From assembly GCA_951812895.1 (NCBI GenBank), contig OX638333.1, positions 3,080,001-3,144,000 on the forward strand: a DNA stretch of 64,000 nucleotides, given 5' to 3'. Shown in pieces: positions 7,550 to 17,114 of the stretch. Position 1 is the stretch's first letter. Each line of letters starts with the position of its first letter. A program made the position numbers and the translations under genes. The notes under the pieces are model-generated. The model was not told the origin of the DNA, made no database searches, and worked only from the letters and a program-made list of their open reading frames with translations. The stretch comes from an uncultured Roseovarius sp. Lineage in GTDB: Bacteria > Pseudomonadota > Alphaproteobacteria > Rhodobacterales > Rhodobacteraceae.

Positions 7550-8590
7550 ATGACCAATTGGAAAACCATAATCGCCTGCATTAGCGCGACAGCGTTTTTT
7601 GCACCGATGGCAGCGCAGGCCGAAATCGGCAGTACGCTTGCGGGAGTAAAGGAACGAGGTGCGCTGTCGTGCACCGGGCATAATGGCTCATATCTTGGGC
7701 TGGCTGAGGTGGACGATAAGGGCAACTGGCAAGGTTTCGACATTGATCTCTGCAAGGCCATGGCCACCGCAATCTTCGGCACCCATGAAGGGCACCTGAA
7801 CATCCAGCCCACAAGCTGGGCACAGCGCTGGCCGTCAATTCAATCAGGCGAGTTGGACATTATCATCAAGTCTTCAGGTTGGACCTTTAGCCGCGACACG
7901 GACATCGGCATGCAGTTCAGTCGTCCGTATTTGATGGCGTCAATTAACTACATGGCCAGCGCAGACACCGGTGCGGAGTCCGCTGCGGATTTGGACGGCG
8001 GCACATTGTGTGTCCAAACCGGGACCACGACCGAGCGCAATGCGGTCGAGCATGCCGCCGCAAACGGCTATGACATCGAAGTTGTTCCCTTCGAGAAAAC
8101 AGAAGAGGCCAAAGCCGCGTTCCTTTCGGGCCGGTGCGATGCCTATATAGAATGGGATCTACAACTGGCCGTTATGCGTGCCACTGAGATCGAAAACCCT
8201 GACGATTTCGTCATTCTGCCTGACAGTCTTTCTGCGGAACCTGTGGCCATGGTCGTTCGCCAAGGTGACGATAATTGGGTCGATATCGCAAACTGGCTAC
8301 TTTCAGCACTGATGATCGCGGAAAAAAGTGGTGTGACCAGTGCCAACGTGGACGAAATGAAGGCAAATCCACCTACACCATCTGTTGCAAAGCTTCTGGG
8401 CGCCACACCCGGATTTGGCGGACAGCTCGGGCTTGAAGATGACTGGGCGTACAATGTCATCAAGACCCATGGAAACTATAGTGAAATCTGGGAACGCAAC
8501 CTGGGCAACGGCTCTCCATATGGATTGGCGCGCAACGTCAATGGGCTGATCCGCGATGGCGGTATCATGTTCCCCCTCGTCCTCGACTAA
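7550..8590 (+). CDS. aapJ: Amino-acid ABC transporter, periplasmic binding protein (AapJ type)
   Basis: A secreted solute-binding protein of 346 residues. A cleavable signal peptide ends at AAQA before EIGSTLAGVKERG. The mature part matches the AapJ/general L-amino-acid family: ERGALSCTGHNG, then GNWQGFDIDLCKAMATAIFG, and late NVIKTHGNYSEIWERNLG. The start at 7550 is chosen because GAAAGGGAG lies seven bases upstream and the signal peptide begins there; the earlier ATG at 7523 would add nine polar residues. It is the first gene of the rightward operon and is followed by a stem-loop that may let it be expressed above the permeases. Aap systems take up broad amino acids, but the actual substrate here is unknown. 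Confidence 0.88.
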   Translation: MTNWKTIIACISATAFFAPMAAQAEIGSTLAGVKERGALSCTGHNGSYLGLAEVDDKGNWQGFDIDLCKAMATAIFGTHEGHLNIQPTSWAQRWPSIQSGELDIIIKSSGWTFSRDTDIGMQFSRPYLMASINYMASADTGAESAADLDGGTLCVQTGTTTERNAVEHAAANGYDIEVVPFEKTEEAKAAFLSGRCDAYIEWDLQLAVMRATEIENPDDFVILPDSLSAEPVAMVVRQGDDNWVDIANWLLSALMIAEKSGVTSANVDEMKANPPTPSVAKLLGATPGFGGQLGLEDDWAYNVIKTHGNYSEIWERNLGNGSPYGLARNVNGLIRDGGIMFPLVLD

Positions 8591-8604
8591 TCTCCCTGAC
8601 TTTT

Positions 8605-8629
8605 CCGCCGGCCACTCAACGGTCGGCGG
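8605..8629 (+). terminator. Intercistronic stem-loop (partial terminator)
   Basis: CCGCCGG at 8605-8611 pairs with TCGGCGG at 8623-8629 (one G-U), followed by GATCTTTTCC. It lies between the binding-protein and permease genes. Such hairpins in ABC operons commonly protect the upstream mRNA or reduce read-through; here that role is inferred from position. Confidence 0.55.
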
Positions 8630-8654
8630 GATCTTTTCCTGAACGGAGCGTGAG

Positions 8655-9815
8655 ATGTTAAAAACCCGCAAAGCACGTGCCTGGGCTATCCAGATTGGTT
8701 TTCTTGCAATTGTTGCCTTCCTGCTGATCTCGTCTACACTTGTCGCACGTGACACACTGCACGCGCAGGGCATGAATTCGGGGTTTGGCTTTCTGGACCG
8801 CTCAACCGGCTGGGATGTTGGATTTTCCCTCATCGAGTTTTCGCCCTTCGATACCTATGGCAAAGTCATTGTCGTCGGATTGCTGAACACCATTTTCCTC
8901 GGGATTATCGGGATCGTTCTGGCCAACGTTGTGGGGCTAACTATCGCAGTGTTTCGAACCTCCGAGAATGGTGCTTTGAATGCCATTGGAACGCTTTACA
9001 TCGAGATTTTTCGCAACGTACCCATCATCCTGCAGGCGTTTTTCTGGTATGCAATTCTCACGCATTTGCCACGACCCAAGGATGCATACAACCTTGGTGA
9101 AGTGGCCTTTGTTTCCGCACGTGGCGTTTATCTTCCGGGGCTAAACGTCACTGGTAGCTCAGCGCTAATCTTCTTCATCGCCCTAGTTTTGGGCATCTTT
9201 TTCTATATCTGGTTTACGTCAGCGCGGCGGTTTCGCAGTTTAACTCCGTCAGCAAAGAAAAATGGCAAGCTGACAATCGTTGGGCTGGTGCTCGTCATCG
9301 CCGTTGCGGCCCTCGTCATGGGTCGCATCCCCGAAACCAACCTCTTCTCTATACCGACTCTCAAGGGTTTGAACATCCGCGAAGGCATCCGCATCCCGCC
9401 AGAAATGTCTGCTCTGGCCGTTTCGATGGCCGTTTATGGCGGTGCCTATTTGGCCGAGATCATCCGGGCGGGGTTCCTCTCGGTTGGCAAAGGTCAGGCC
9501 GAGGCGGCCGAAGCCCTTGGGCTCTCGCCTTGGTATGTGTTCACACGCGTGCGTCTTCCGCTCGCATTCCGCGCCATCCTGCCAACGTTGACCAACCAAT
9601 ATGTATGGCTGTTCAAGGCGACAACGCTGGGTATCGCCATCGGCTTTACTGACTTCTTCTCGGTCATCTCTGTCTCAATCAACCAGAGTGGCCAGACCCT
9701 GGAACTGATAGCCATCCTGATGGTCGGATTTCTGGTGATGAACAACACTATATCCTTCGTGCTCAATCGCGTGAACAAAGCGATCAAGCTCAAAGGCACA
9801 CAGTTGAGGACCTGA
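8655..9815 (+). CDS. aapQ: Amino-acid ABC transporter permease (AapQ type)
   Basis: An inner-membrane permease of 386 residues with an N-terminal membrane segment (IGFLAIVAFLLISS), a long periplasmic segment, and a core of about seven further hydrophobic helices. The EAA motif is recognisable late in the protein at GQAEAAEALGLSPWYVFTRVRLPLA. The long insertion between helices is typical of AapQ, which is larger than simple HisM/HisQ permeases. It pairs with the next gene to form the heterodimeric channel. Confidence 0.88.
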   Translation: MLKTRKARAWAIQIGFLAIVAFLLISSTLVARDTLHAQGMNSGFGFLDRSTGWDVGFSLIEFSPFDTYGKVIVVGLLNTIFLGIIGIVLANVVGLTIAVFRTSENGALNAIGTLYIEIFRNVPIILQAFFWYAILTHLPRPKDAYNLGEVAFVSARGVYLPGLNVTGSSALIFFIALVLGIFFYIWFTSARRFRSLTPSAKKNGKLTIVGLVLVIAVAALVMGRIPETNLFSIPTLKGLNIREGIRIPPEMSALAVSMAVYGGAYLAEIIRAGFLSVGKGQAEAAEALGLSPWYVFTRVRLPLAFRAILPTLTNQYVWLFKATTLGIAIGFTDFFSVISVSINQSGQTLELIAILMVGFLVMNNTISFVLNRVNKAIKLKGTQLRT

Positions 9816-9818
9816 ACC

Positions 9819-10910
9819 ATGACCGCACTAGATCACGCCGAAATACGCGCAATGGGTCCAAGCCTGACCGAAAGCCTGCGTCGCCGCTATTTTTCGTCAC
9901 CAGGTAACACTGCGATCAGCCTTGTGGGTGGTGCGCTGCTTCTGTGGATAGTTTGGACCGTTCTGAATTGGGCGGTGTTCAAGTCGGTCTGGACGACGCC
10001 GGATGGTACGTCCGAGGTGTGCAAGGGAATAGACGGCGCTTGCTGGGCGGTGATCCATCAACGCGGGCGGCTGATCATTTTTGGGCTTTTCCCGTATGAA
10101 GAACAGTGGCGCTCAACGCTGGCCTGTGTTGCCATGTTGATCACGGCCATTCTGTCATGCGTGCCGTGGTTTTGGAATGCCTTGCGTCTTGCGATGCTGT
10201 GGGTCGTGGGTTTTGCCATCTTTTACATCCTGATGCGAGGCGGTTTTCTTGGTCTCTTGTCAGTCCGGCCGTCAGAGTGGGGCGGACTGACACTGACGGT
10301 GTTCATCTACGCGGCGGGCATTCTTGTCGGCATGCCCATGGCCATCGCGTTCGCGCTTTTGCGACGGTCAGAACTCCCGGTCATCTCGGGATTTATAGCG
10401 GGGTTGATTGATGGTGTGCGTTCTTTGCCGCTGATCACAATCCTATTTGCTGCCGCCCTGATAATGCCGTTCATTCTGCCGGGGTGGCTTCAGGGGGATA
10501 AGATCTGGCGAGTAATTTTTGGGTTCGGACTGTTCTTCGCCGCTTATCAGGCCGAGATCATTCGATCGGGTATCCAAGCCCTGCCCGTAGGTCAGGAGGA
10601 GGCCGCCAAGGCCTTGGGCATGAGTTATTTCCACCGCACGACCCGGATTATCTTACCACAAGCCTTTCGCAACGCTTTGCCACCCACGATCAACCAGTTC
10701 GTGATCACCTTTAAGGAAACGTCGCTGGTTGTGATCGTCGGTTTCTTCGAAGTTCTGGCGTCGGGCAACGCGGCTTACGGGTCGGGTGAATGGTCTTTTG
10801 CATATGTCGAGGTCTACGTCTTTGTTGGCCTTATTTATTACGTTTTTGTGTTCAGTCTGTCCCGCTATGGCGCCTATCTGGAGCGTCGCATGCGGGTCGG
10901 TCAGCACTGA
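9819..10910 (+). CDS. aapM: Amino-acid ABC transporter permease (AapM type)
   Basis: The second permease, 363 residues, beginning three bases after the previous stop. Several hydrophobic helices are visible, with an EAA motif at VGQEEAAKALGMSYFHRTTRIILP and a typical following NALPPTINQFVITFKETSL block. AapM proteins are long because of an extended N-terminal region before the core helices, as seen here. It forms the transmembrane pore with the AapQ-type subunit. Confidence 0.88.
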   Translation: MTALDHAEIRAMGPSLTESLRRRYFSSPGNTAISLVGGALLLWIVWTVLNWAVFKSVWTTPDGTSEVCKGIDGACWAVIHQRGRLIIFGLFPYEEQWRSTLACVAMLITAILSCVPWFWNALRLAMLWVVGFAIFYILMRGGFLGLLSVRPSEWGGLTLTVFIYAAGILVGMPMAIAFALLRRSELPVISGFIAGLIDGVRSLPLITILFAAALIMPFILPGWLQGDKIWRVIFGFGLFFAAYQAEIIRSGIQALPVGQEEAAKALGMSYFHRTTRIILPQAFRNALPPTINQFVITFKETSLVVIVGFFEVLASGNAAYGSGEWSFAYVEVYVFVGLIYYVFVFSLSRYGAYLERRMRVGQH

Positions 10911-10925
10911 TCTGGAGGAATTGAA

Positions 10926-11666
10926 ATGAGCGAAGTCGCGATCCAAATCCGAGGTATGAACAAGTTTTACGGTACTTTTCACGCACTTAAAGAGATCAAC
11001 CTGACCGTCCAGAAAGGGGATCGCATTGTGATCTGTGGGCCTTCGGGGTCGGGCAAATCTACAATGATCCGCTGCGTCAACCGGCTAGAAGAGCATCAGG
11101 CCGGTGTAATCGAAGTGCTGGGAACCGAGTTGAATGACGAGGTAGGCAATATTGATGTGATCCGTCGGGATGTTGGCATGGTTTTCCAGCACTTCAACCT
11201 GTTCCCGCATCTGACGGTTCTGGACAATTGCACCCTCTCACCCATGTTGTCGCGCAAGGTTTCGCAAGCCGAGGCTGAGAAAACCGCGATGATGTATCTC
11301 GAACGCGTGAAAATCCCGGAACAGGCCGAGAAATTCCCCGGAGAACTATCAGGTGGTCAACAGCAACGCGTCGCGATCGCGCGCGCGCTTTGCATGAAGC
11401 CAGAAATCTTGTTGTTTGACGAACCCACATCCGCGCTGGACCCTGAAATGATCAGCGAAGTACTTGAGGTGATGGTGGAATTGGCGCAGGACGGCATGAC
11501 CATGCTATGCGTGACCCACGAGATGGGATTCGCCCGCCAGGTCGCTGACAGGGTCATCTTCATGGACAAAGGTGAAATCGTCGAGGAAGGCCCGCCGGAA
11601 GATTTCTTCAATAGTCCGAAAGAAGAACGCACTCGTACGTTCCTCCAGCAAATTCTGTCGCACTAG
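10926..11666 (+). CDS. aapP: Amino-acid ABC transporter ATPase (AapP type)
   Basis: A 246-residue ABC ATPase. Walker A is GPSGSGKST at residues 38-46, the Q-loop is in [12 protein letters not shown], the signature LSGGQQQR is in the middle, Walker B with the glutamate is [11 protein letters not shown], and the switch His is in CVTHEMGF. The start follows a strong GGAGGA site. It is closest to the polar amino-acid (GlnQ/AapP) class and energises the two upstream permeases. Confidence 0.92.
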   Translation: MSEVAIQIRGMNKFYGTFHALKEINLTVQKGDRIVICGPSGSGKSTMIRCVNRLEEHQAGVIEVLGTELNDEVGNIDVIRRDVGMVFQHFNLFPHLTVLDNCTLSPMLSRKVSQAEAEKTAMMYLERVKIPEQAEKFPGELSGGQQQRVAIARALCMKPEILLFDEPTSALDPEMISEVLEVMVELAQDGMTMLCVTHEMGFARQVADRVIFMDKGEIVEEGPPEDFFNSPKEERTRTFLQQILSH

Positions 11667-11681
11667 CTGTGCTGATTTGGT

Positions 11682-12422
11682 ATGACGACAAGTATTTTCC
11701 AGCGAGTACAAAAAAGCGACGCCCCAATGTCAGGTAAACCTAAATTCGAAATGGCTTTAGAGGTGGTCGAAGCGCCGGGCCGAACCGAAACACTCAGCCG
11801 GCGGGTGAAAGATCAGCTGAAACAGGCGGTAATGGCTGGCCAGTTCAATCCCGGGCAAAAGCTGACAATCCGCAGTTTGGCCGGTGATCTAGGTGTCAGC
11901 CTGACTCCGGTACGCGAAGCTCTGTATCATCTGGCATCCCAAGGTGTGCTTGAGATGCGCACAAATGGGTCGGTCTATGTGCCCCAATTGACCGAGGAAC
12001 GGATAGTTGAGCTGACCAAAATCCGCGTTGCCCTTGAAGGGTTGGCTTCTCGTGAAGCGGTTCGGCACCTGAGCGACCACGACATCGAAGCCATCAGTGG
12101 CATAAATGACGAACTGATCGCCAAAGATCGCGATGGCGATTATTCTGAACTTCTGACGCTGAACTGGAAATTCCATTTCTCGATCTATGTCGCTTCTCAA
12201 ATGGATCAGTTGGTGCGGATGATAGAAAACTGTTGGCTGATGAACGGTTCGTATCTAAACATGATTTACCCTGAATTTGGCGAAATCGGTGAAGGAATCA
12301 ACAACCACAAACAAATTGTTCGCGCTCTAAAAGCACGTGATGGGGATCGCGTGGCAAGCACCATAAACACAGACATCAATCTGGCCGCCGACGCTCTTCT
12401 GGTAGCGATCAGTCGACTTTGA
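11682..12422 (+). CDS. GntR-family regulator with FCD ligand domain
   Basis: A transcription factor of 246 residues. The winged helix lies at about residues 35-95, with GQFNPGQKLTIRSLAGDLGVSLTPVREAL holding the recognition helix. The C-terminal all-helical FCD domain includes the metal-site pattern typical of the family (LTKIRVALEGLASREAV and a later NWKFH). It sits in the transporter operon and is the best candidate to bind the two TTGTTATAACAA sites at 7328 and 7504, repressing both operons until the substrate or an intermediate binds. An alternative start at 11727 cannot be excluded because neither has a good ribosome-binding site. Confidence 0.85.
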   Translation: MTTSIFQRVQKSDAPMSGKPKFEMALEVVEAPGRTETLSRRVKDQLKQAVMAGQFNPGQKLTIRSLAGDLGVSLTPVREALYHLASQGVLEMRTNGSVYVPQLTEERIVELTKIRVALEGLASREAVRHLSDHDIEAISGINDELIAKDRDGDYSELLTLNWKFHFSIYVASQMDQLVRMIENCWLMNGSYLNMIYPEFGEIGEGINNHKQIVRALKARDGDRVASTINTDINLAADALLVAISRL

Positions 12423-12437
12423 GATCTGCGGGGAACT

Positions 12438-13742
12438 ATGGCTGACAGGATCGATCCTACCATGGATGGAGTGCATTGGGTCGCCACAAGCAAGGAACCC
12501 GTGTTCAAACCTAAAGAATTAGGTCATCGTGACGTGTTTGATCTGGCCGTGATCGGAGCAGGGTACTGCGGGCTTTCCGTCGCACTTCAAGCTGCGCAGG
12601 CGGGTCTGTCGACAGTCGTCTACGAGGCCGGGACAGTGGGTTGCGGCGCATCAGGTCGGAACGGTGGCGTGATAGTTCCACATTTTCCAGGAGCCAGATC
12701 TCCGAGCTTTGCTGAAGAACAACTTGGGGTCGCGCGCGCGCAACGGTTGATTGAGGTTGTGCGCGGCGGCGCGGCTTATGCCTTTGATCGTATAAGAGAA
12801 TTGGGGATAGAGTGTGACGCAGAGCAAACCGGGTGGGTTCAACCCGGCCACTCTCAATCCACACTTGAGAAGGTAAAATCAGTTTATGATGATTGGGCGC
12901 AACGTGACGCGGATATTACTTGGTTGGATCGTTCTGCGTTGAACGACAGGCTCGGAGGTTGCAGCTACCTTGGCGGCTGGTATGCGCCCTCTGGCGGTGT
13001 GGTGAACCCGTGGGCATTGGCGCAAGGGCTGGCGCGCGCTGCAGAACATAACGGTGCGAACATCAAGGAACACGCGCCTGTGCGCAGCATCATCCCAGAT
13101 GGCGCGTACAATCGCCTGCGCACTGACTCAGAAGAAATCACCGCCCGCAAAGTTGTCATTGCAACTAACGGTTACACGCCGAACCTTGCTCCGCGTTTGG
13201 GCGATACGGTCATTCCCGTACGATTGTTTCACGTGCTGACCCGTCCTCTATCAGAAAATGAACGCCGTAACATTCTGCCGCGTCGCACACCTTTCACGGA
13301 TTTGCGGAAGTCAGGCGGGTTCTGCAGACTGGATGTTGACAACCGAGTGTTGAGCGGTGGTGCTGTTTTCGCCGCCAGCCACGCGCCAACTTATGGCCGT
13401 CGCCACGCTGCGCGCCGCATGGAAGAGCTTTTCCCACAACTTAAAAGCATCGAGATCGAGCACTATTGGGAAGGCTGGTGCGCCCTGCGCGAAAACTTTC
13501 TGCCTGTGATTCAAAATCACGGGAACGACGTATTATCTCTGATCGGGTTTTCGACAAGAGGTATCGCGCTCGCCCAGACCCTGGGGCGTGAGATGGGCAA
13601 GTTTCTCTGCGACGACCTGCCGGAAGCAATGCTGCCCGTACCCGTCGAGCCGACCAGCACAATCTCTCTGCGCGCACTCAAACAGTTCCTCGGAGGTTGG
13701 GCTTTCCCGGTCTATCAATTTCGCGACAAGGTCGGCATGTAA
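12438..13742 (+). CDS. DAO-family FAD-dependent amine/amino-acid oxidoreductase
   Basis: A 434-residue flavoprotein of the D-amino-acid oxidase/glycine oxidase superfamily. The FAD-binding Rossmann motif is VIGAGYCGLS at about residues 38-47, followed by a CGASGRNGG loop that is characteristic of PuuB-like enzymes acting on amines (gamma-glutamylputrescine oxidase type). A C-terminal GWCALRENFLPVI and GFSTRGIALAQ complete the FAD site. These enzymes oxidise secondary amines or amino acids to imines. As the last gene of the import operon it is the likely first catabolic step, giving an imine for RidA or the ProC-like enzyme to process. Confidence 0.85.
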   Translation: MADRIDPTMDGVHWVATSKEPVFKPKELGHRDVFDLAVIGAGYCGLSVALQAAQAGLSTVVYEAGTVGCGASGRNGGVIVPHFPGARSPSFAEEQLGVARAQRLIEVVRGGAAYAFDRIRELGIECDAEQTGWVQPGHSQSTLEKVKSVYDDWAQRDADITWLDRSALNDRLGGCSYLGGWYAPSGGVVNPWALAQGLARAAEHNGANIKEHAPVRSIIPDGAYNRLRTDSEEITARKVVIATNGYTPNLAPRLGDTVIPVRLFHVLTRPLSENERRNILPRRTPFTDLRKSGGFCRLDVDNRVLSGGAVFAASHAPTYGRRHAARRMEELFPQLKSIEIEHYWEGWCALRENFLPVIQNHGNDVLSLIGFSTRGIALAQTLGREMGKFLCDDLPEAMLPVPVEPTSTISLRALKQFLGGWAFPVYQFRDKVGM

Positions 13743-14130
13743 ACGAGGTATTTCAACTCCCAATAGTTCAACGACAGCATAAGCGAACAAACATTGGGAT
13801 TAGCCAGAAACACTCCCTTATCAAATCACCCTATTTGGGCCCACAGGCGCTGACGTCAAACATTACGTCCGCTCAGCAGAAATTCGAGCCAGCTGGTGAA
13901 CGTGCCTTTTCCCATTTGCCTCCTACAAAAACAATATGCCACTTTCGGGAAACACCACTTGGGGTGGGGGCAATTCAGCGCTGAAGGCTGTTGCCAAATG
14001 AATGCAAATACTGGTTTTGCGTACATGATGTACACCCTCGCATTATCTGGTTCGGAATTCTGTACAAAACCGATGTAGAAACTGTACAGATTGTACACAA
14101 AATATGGGCGTCAGTTTGCAGGGGTGATCG
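13743..14130. other. Intergenic region with TGTACA cluster
   Basis: A 388-base gap between the flavoenzyme and the acetyltransferase genes, with no convincing ORF. It holds a run of TGTACA elements at 14029, 14061, 14083 and 14092. The palindrome GTACATGATGTAC covers 14021-14033, and a spaced pair of TGTACA sites lies at 14083-14097. They lie 30-110 bases upstream of the acetyltransferase start, where operators would be expected. Confidence 0.5.
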
Positions 14131-14679
14131 GTGACAAGCGAACGGGAAAAGATGCGGAATGGCGACTGGTATCGCTGCCTTGACCCGGAATTAGTGGCAT
14201 TGCACCAAAAGGCACGTTCGGCCTGTCATCAACATAACATTACACCGCCCGGTGAACGTGGTCGTATTGGGCATCAACTTTTCGAATTATTGGGGGAAAC
14301 TGGCGTCGATGCGATGATCGAAGCTCCCTTCCACTGCGCCTATGGGTTCAACATCCGACTTGGAGCTGGGGTCTACATGAACGCCGGCTGCACCATCCTG
14401 GATACAGCGCCCGTAGCTATCGGAGATAAAACGCTTTTTGGTCCAGGGGTCCAGATTTACTGCGCCGATCACCACCGCGACCGTGCCAAACGTTCCGCCG
14501 GTCTTGAACGCGCTTTGCCGGTCCGTATTGGCAAAGAGGTTTGGATCGGAGGTTCTGCGATCATCCTTCCGGGCGTCAGCATCGGCGACGGTGCCATCAT
14601 CGGCGCTGGCAGCGTGGTCACACGCGACGTGGCACAAGGTGAAACTGTCGCTGGAAACCCGGCGGGAAAAACAACCTAA
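14131..14679 (+). CDS. Maltose/galactoside O-acetyltransferase family protein
   Basis: A 182-residue left-handed beta-helix acetyltransferase. After the family N-terminal block ([26 protein letters not shown]) come hexapeptide repeats such as [16 protein letters not shown] and [30 protein letters not shown]. The catalytic His is in the YCADHHRDR segment. It would transfer acetyl from acetyl-CoA to a sugar hydroxyl in the cytoplasm. The GTG start at 14131 gives the normal family N-terminus. Upstream TGTACA elements may control it. Confidence 0.85.
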   Translation: MTSEREKMRNGDWYRCLDPELVALHQKARSACHQHNITPPGERGRIGHQLFELLGETGVDAMIEAPFHCAYGFNIRLGAGVYMNAGCTILDTAPVAIGDKTLFGPGVQIYCADHHRDRAKRSAGLERALPVRIGKEVWIGGSAIILPGVSIGDGAIIGAGSVVTRDVAQGETVAGNPAGKTT

Positions 14680-14689
14680 ATCCCTGAAC

Positions 14690-14733
14690 TAAAAAAGAAA
14701 AACGGCGGCATGGGGGAGGATCCGTACCGCCGT
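14690..14733 (-). terminator. Rho-independent terminator of the DUF1127 gene
   Basis: Leftward, ACGGCGG (14733-14727) pairs with CCGCCGT (14708-14702), followed by a T-rich tract (plus-strand A-run at 14690-14702). It lies beyond the stop of the leftward DUF1127 gene at 14896. The strong stem and T-tract make this a confident call. Confidence 0.7.
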
Positions 14734-14895
14734 CTGTCACGTTCAACCCTAGGGAGGAGCGGACTGTTCGAACGTCTTTGCGCCGGTTAGCGCGATGTTG
14801 TCCGGCGGCGGCATCAGGGAGGAGTGTGGATGCCGCCGCCAGCTAAAGATGCCCTTCGGGGGGGAGGAGAAGGGGCACCTGTTCCGGGTTAGGAA

Positions 14896-15111
14896 TTACC
14901 GGCCGTAAACGGCCTTGCTTGCTTCTGCGCGGATACCCGAGCGATGCATGCCGAGATCTGTCAGAGTTGCGCTGTCCAGGTTGGACAATTCGCTTACGGT
15001 TTTGCGATAGGCTTTGTAATCGCTCAAACGCTGCACCAGCGCATGAACTGCGGTGCTGATGTAGAGAGAGAGCGCAGGTGATGCGACGCGGGCTACGGAT
15101 GTGTTTGCCAT
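14896..15111 (-). CDS. DUF1127 protein
   Basis: A 71-residue basic protein. The C-terminal half carries the DUF1127 (YjiS-like) pattern: LSNLDSATLTDLGMHRSGI, followed by a short basic tail. Short DUF1127 proteins of alphaproteobacteria bind RNA and influence phosphate and carbon metabolism in the cases studied. The start follows AGGAAAAGAG. A 160-base leader up to the terminator and the long 5' gap suggest independent transcription. A second, unrelated-looking DUF1127 gene lies at 55253. Confidence 0.8.
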   Translation of the reverse strand: MANTSVARVASPALSLYISTAVHALVQRLSDYKAYRKTVSELSNLDSATLTDLGMHRSGIRAEASKAVYGR

Positions 15112-15347
15112 TTTCTCTTTTCCTTACAATAACCTGACCTTGATCAGGGCTGTGTCTGTTATGGATGATACATACGCTCATGCTGCGCCTGCACAATCCC
15201 CATTTCGCTCAAACCCGCTATGCGAATTTTGCATATGACCGGGTCTGATACGTCCGCGAATTCCCATCCCGCCGGGCCAATTGTCACGCTCCCCTTGCAG
15301 TCGCTGGAAATTATGTCACCTATGACCCAACACTCGGGAGAACGCCC

Positions 15348-16421
15348 ATGACGAATATCCAAAAGGCCATCGAAGCAGAGCTTGAGCGTCTGGAGCTGCC
15401 CGACGGCGGCAATCTGATCTCGCGCGACATGATCCGGGCGCTGACCGTGGATGGGGCCGAGGTCCGCTTTGTGATCGAGGCACCATCGCCCGAGCTCGCC
15501 CGCCAGATGGAACCGCTTCGCGCCACCGCTGAACGCGCGGCGCTTTCTGTGGCCGGGGTTGAAAAGGCCACGGTCGCACTCACCGCGCATTCCGCGCCGC
15601 GCCCGGCCAAGGCGCCTCCGCCGGATCTGAAGATCGGTGGCCATCCCAAAGGGCAGGAAACGATCCGCCCCGACAGTGTAAGATCCATCATTGCCATCGC
15701 ATCGGGCAAGGGCGGTGTGGGCAAATCGACCGTGTCGTCCAATCTCGCCGTGGCTCTCGCACGGCAAGGGCGCCGCGTCGGCCTGCTAGATGCGGATATC
15801 TATGGCCCAAGCCAGCCGCGCATGATGGGTGTCAACAAACGCCCGGCCAGCCCGGATGGCAAAATCATCGAACCGCTCCACGCACATGGCGTCACAATGA
15901 TGTCCATCGGCCTGATGCTCGACCCGGACAAGGCCGTCGTCTGGCGTGGACCGATGCTGATGGGGGCCCTGCAACAGATGATGTCACAGGTCTGCTGGGG
16001 AGAGCTTGATGTGCTCATCGTCGACCTGCCCCCCGGGACAGGCGATGTTCAGCTCACCCTGTGCCAGCGCGCCGCCCCCACGGGTGCCATTGTTGTATCG
16101 ACGCCTCAGGATGTGGCCCTTTTGGATGCGCGCAAGGCGATGGATATGTTCCGCACGCTCAAGACGCCGATCCTGGGCCTGATCGAAAACATGTCGACAT
16201 TCCACTGCCCCAGTTGCGGGCACGAGTCGCATATCTTTGGCCATGGTGGCGTTGCGGCAGAGGCGGAACAACTGGGCCTGCCATTCCTTGGGACACTGCC
16301 GATTGACCTCGACACCCGTCTTGCCGGGGACAGTGGCACGCCCATTGCCGCAGGCGAGGGCGCGATTGCCGATGCCTATGCCCAACTGGCCGACCGGCTG
16401 ATCAAAGGTGGCATTGCCTGA
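15348..16421 (+). CDS. apbC: Mrp/ApbC Fe-S cluster carrier ATPase
   Basis: A 357-residue Mrp/NBP35-type P-loop ATPase that binds and delivers Fe-S clusters. Residues 1-80 form a DUF59-like (MIP18) domain. The deviant Walker A is [10 protein letters not shown] at about 119-128, the switch region holds VDLPPGTGD, and the cluster-binding CPSC pair is in [14 protein letters not shown]. The start follows GGGAG at proper spacing. It stands alone, transcribed away from DUF1127. Gene name mrp is used interchangeably. Confidence 0.9.
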   Translation: MTNIQKAIEAELERLELPDGGNLISRDMIRALTVDGAEVRFVIEAPSPELARQMEPLRATAERAALSVAGVEKATVALTAHSAPRPAKAPPPDLKIGGHPKGQETIRPDSVRSIIAIASGKGGVGKSTVSSNLAVALARQGRRVGLLDADIYGPSQPRMMGVNKRPASPDGKIIEPLHAHGVTMMSIGLMLDPDKAVVWRGPMLMGALQQMMSQVCWGELDVLIVDLPPGTGDVQLTLCQRAAPTGAIVVSTPQDVALLDARKAMDMFRTLKTPILGLIENMSTFHCPSCGHESHIFGHGGVAAEAEQLGLPFLGTLPIDLDTRLAGDSGTPIAAGEGAIADAYAQLADRLIKGGIA

Positions 16422-16515
16422 CACCATGGACGGGCGCGTATTTGATTTTCTGATTCAGGCTATTTGCAATTCTTTTTCAGATATGCGGAGCAGAGCTCCA
16501 TGCGCGTCGCCGGCT

Positions 16516-16806
16516 CTAACCAGCCACAATATCCACCGCGATCCGTACCTCGCGCAAGGGGCGGACGAGGTCGATAGAGTGCTGATAGAGCGGATGTGCT
16601 TTATAGGCATCCAGCGCAGCCTTATCGGCAAATTCCGCATAGACCACCAGGTCAATGCTGTCCCTGGTCAGGCTATCGGCCTGAAGGTTTTGACCGACTT
16701 CGAAATGCTGGGAATGAGGGATATCGGCAAGCTTCATCAGGCCGCTGTGGATACGGTCAAGATCGGCCCGGTCGCGGGCAGTGAAGAGAACGATATGGCG
16801 GATCAT
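16516..16806 (-). CDS. Dabb-domain (stress-responsive barrel) protein
   Basis: A 96-residue ferredoxin-like barrel of the Dabb family. The opening [15 protein letters not shown] and the [25 protein letters not shown] block are diagnostic. Family members act as small dimeric proteins in stress response or as polyketide cyclases; this one has no known role. It overlaps the hisE stop by four bases, so it is the last gene of the hisF-hisE transcript. Confidence 0.8.
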   Translation of the reverse strand: MIRHIVLFTARDRADLDRIHSGLMKLADIPHSQHFEVGQNLQADSLTRDSIDLVVYAEFADKAALDAYKAHPLYQHSIDLVRPLREVRIAVDIVAG

Positions 16807-17114
16807 TTTACACGAGATGCCTTTTCTGAAAGACCAGATGAATGGGTGCGGCGGGCCAGTTCGGCCATGACATCGGCCACGGCCACATCGCGCGACCGGA
16901 GCATGACCAAGAGGTGAAACAGCACATCAGCCGCCTCGGATGTGAGGCCCGCACGGTCGCCTTTGACTGCCTCGATCAGCGCCTCAATCGCCTCTTCTCC
17001 GAATTTTTCTGCCACCTTTTCAGGGCCCTTGGCCAGCAGTTTGGCTGTCCAGCTGTCTTCGGGTGCGGTGCTGGCGCGGGTGGTGATGATCTGTTCAAGC
17101 TCTTCAAGGGTCAT
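16803..17114 (-). CDS. hisE: Phosphoribosyl-ATP pyrophosphatase
   Basis: A 103-residue all-helical MazG-like enzyme converting phosphoribosyl-ATP to phosphoribosyl-AMP, the second step of histidine synthesis. The family signature is seen in [14 protein letters not shown] and [14 protein letters not shown]. It stands alone rather than fused to HisI. Its start overlaps the hisF end by 11 bases, and the pair is probably translated together. Confidence 0.9.
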   Translation of the reverse strand: MTLEELEQIITTRASTAPEDSWTAKLLAKGPEKVAEKFGEEAIEALIEAVKGDRAGLTSEAADVLFHLLVMLRSRDVAVADVMAELARRTHSSGLSEKASRVK

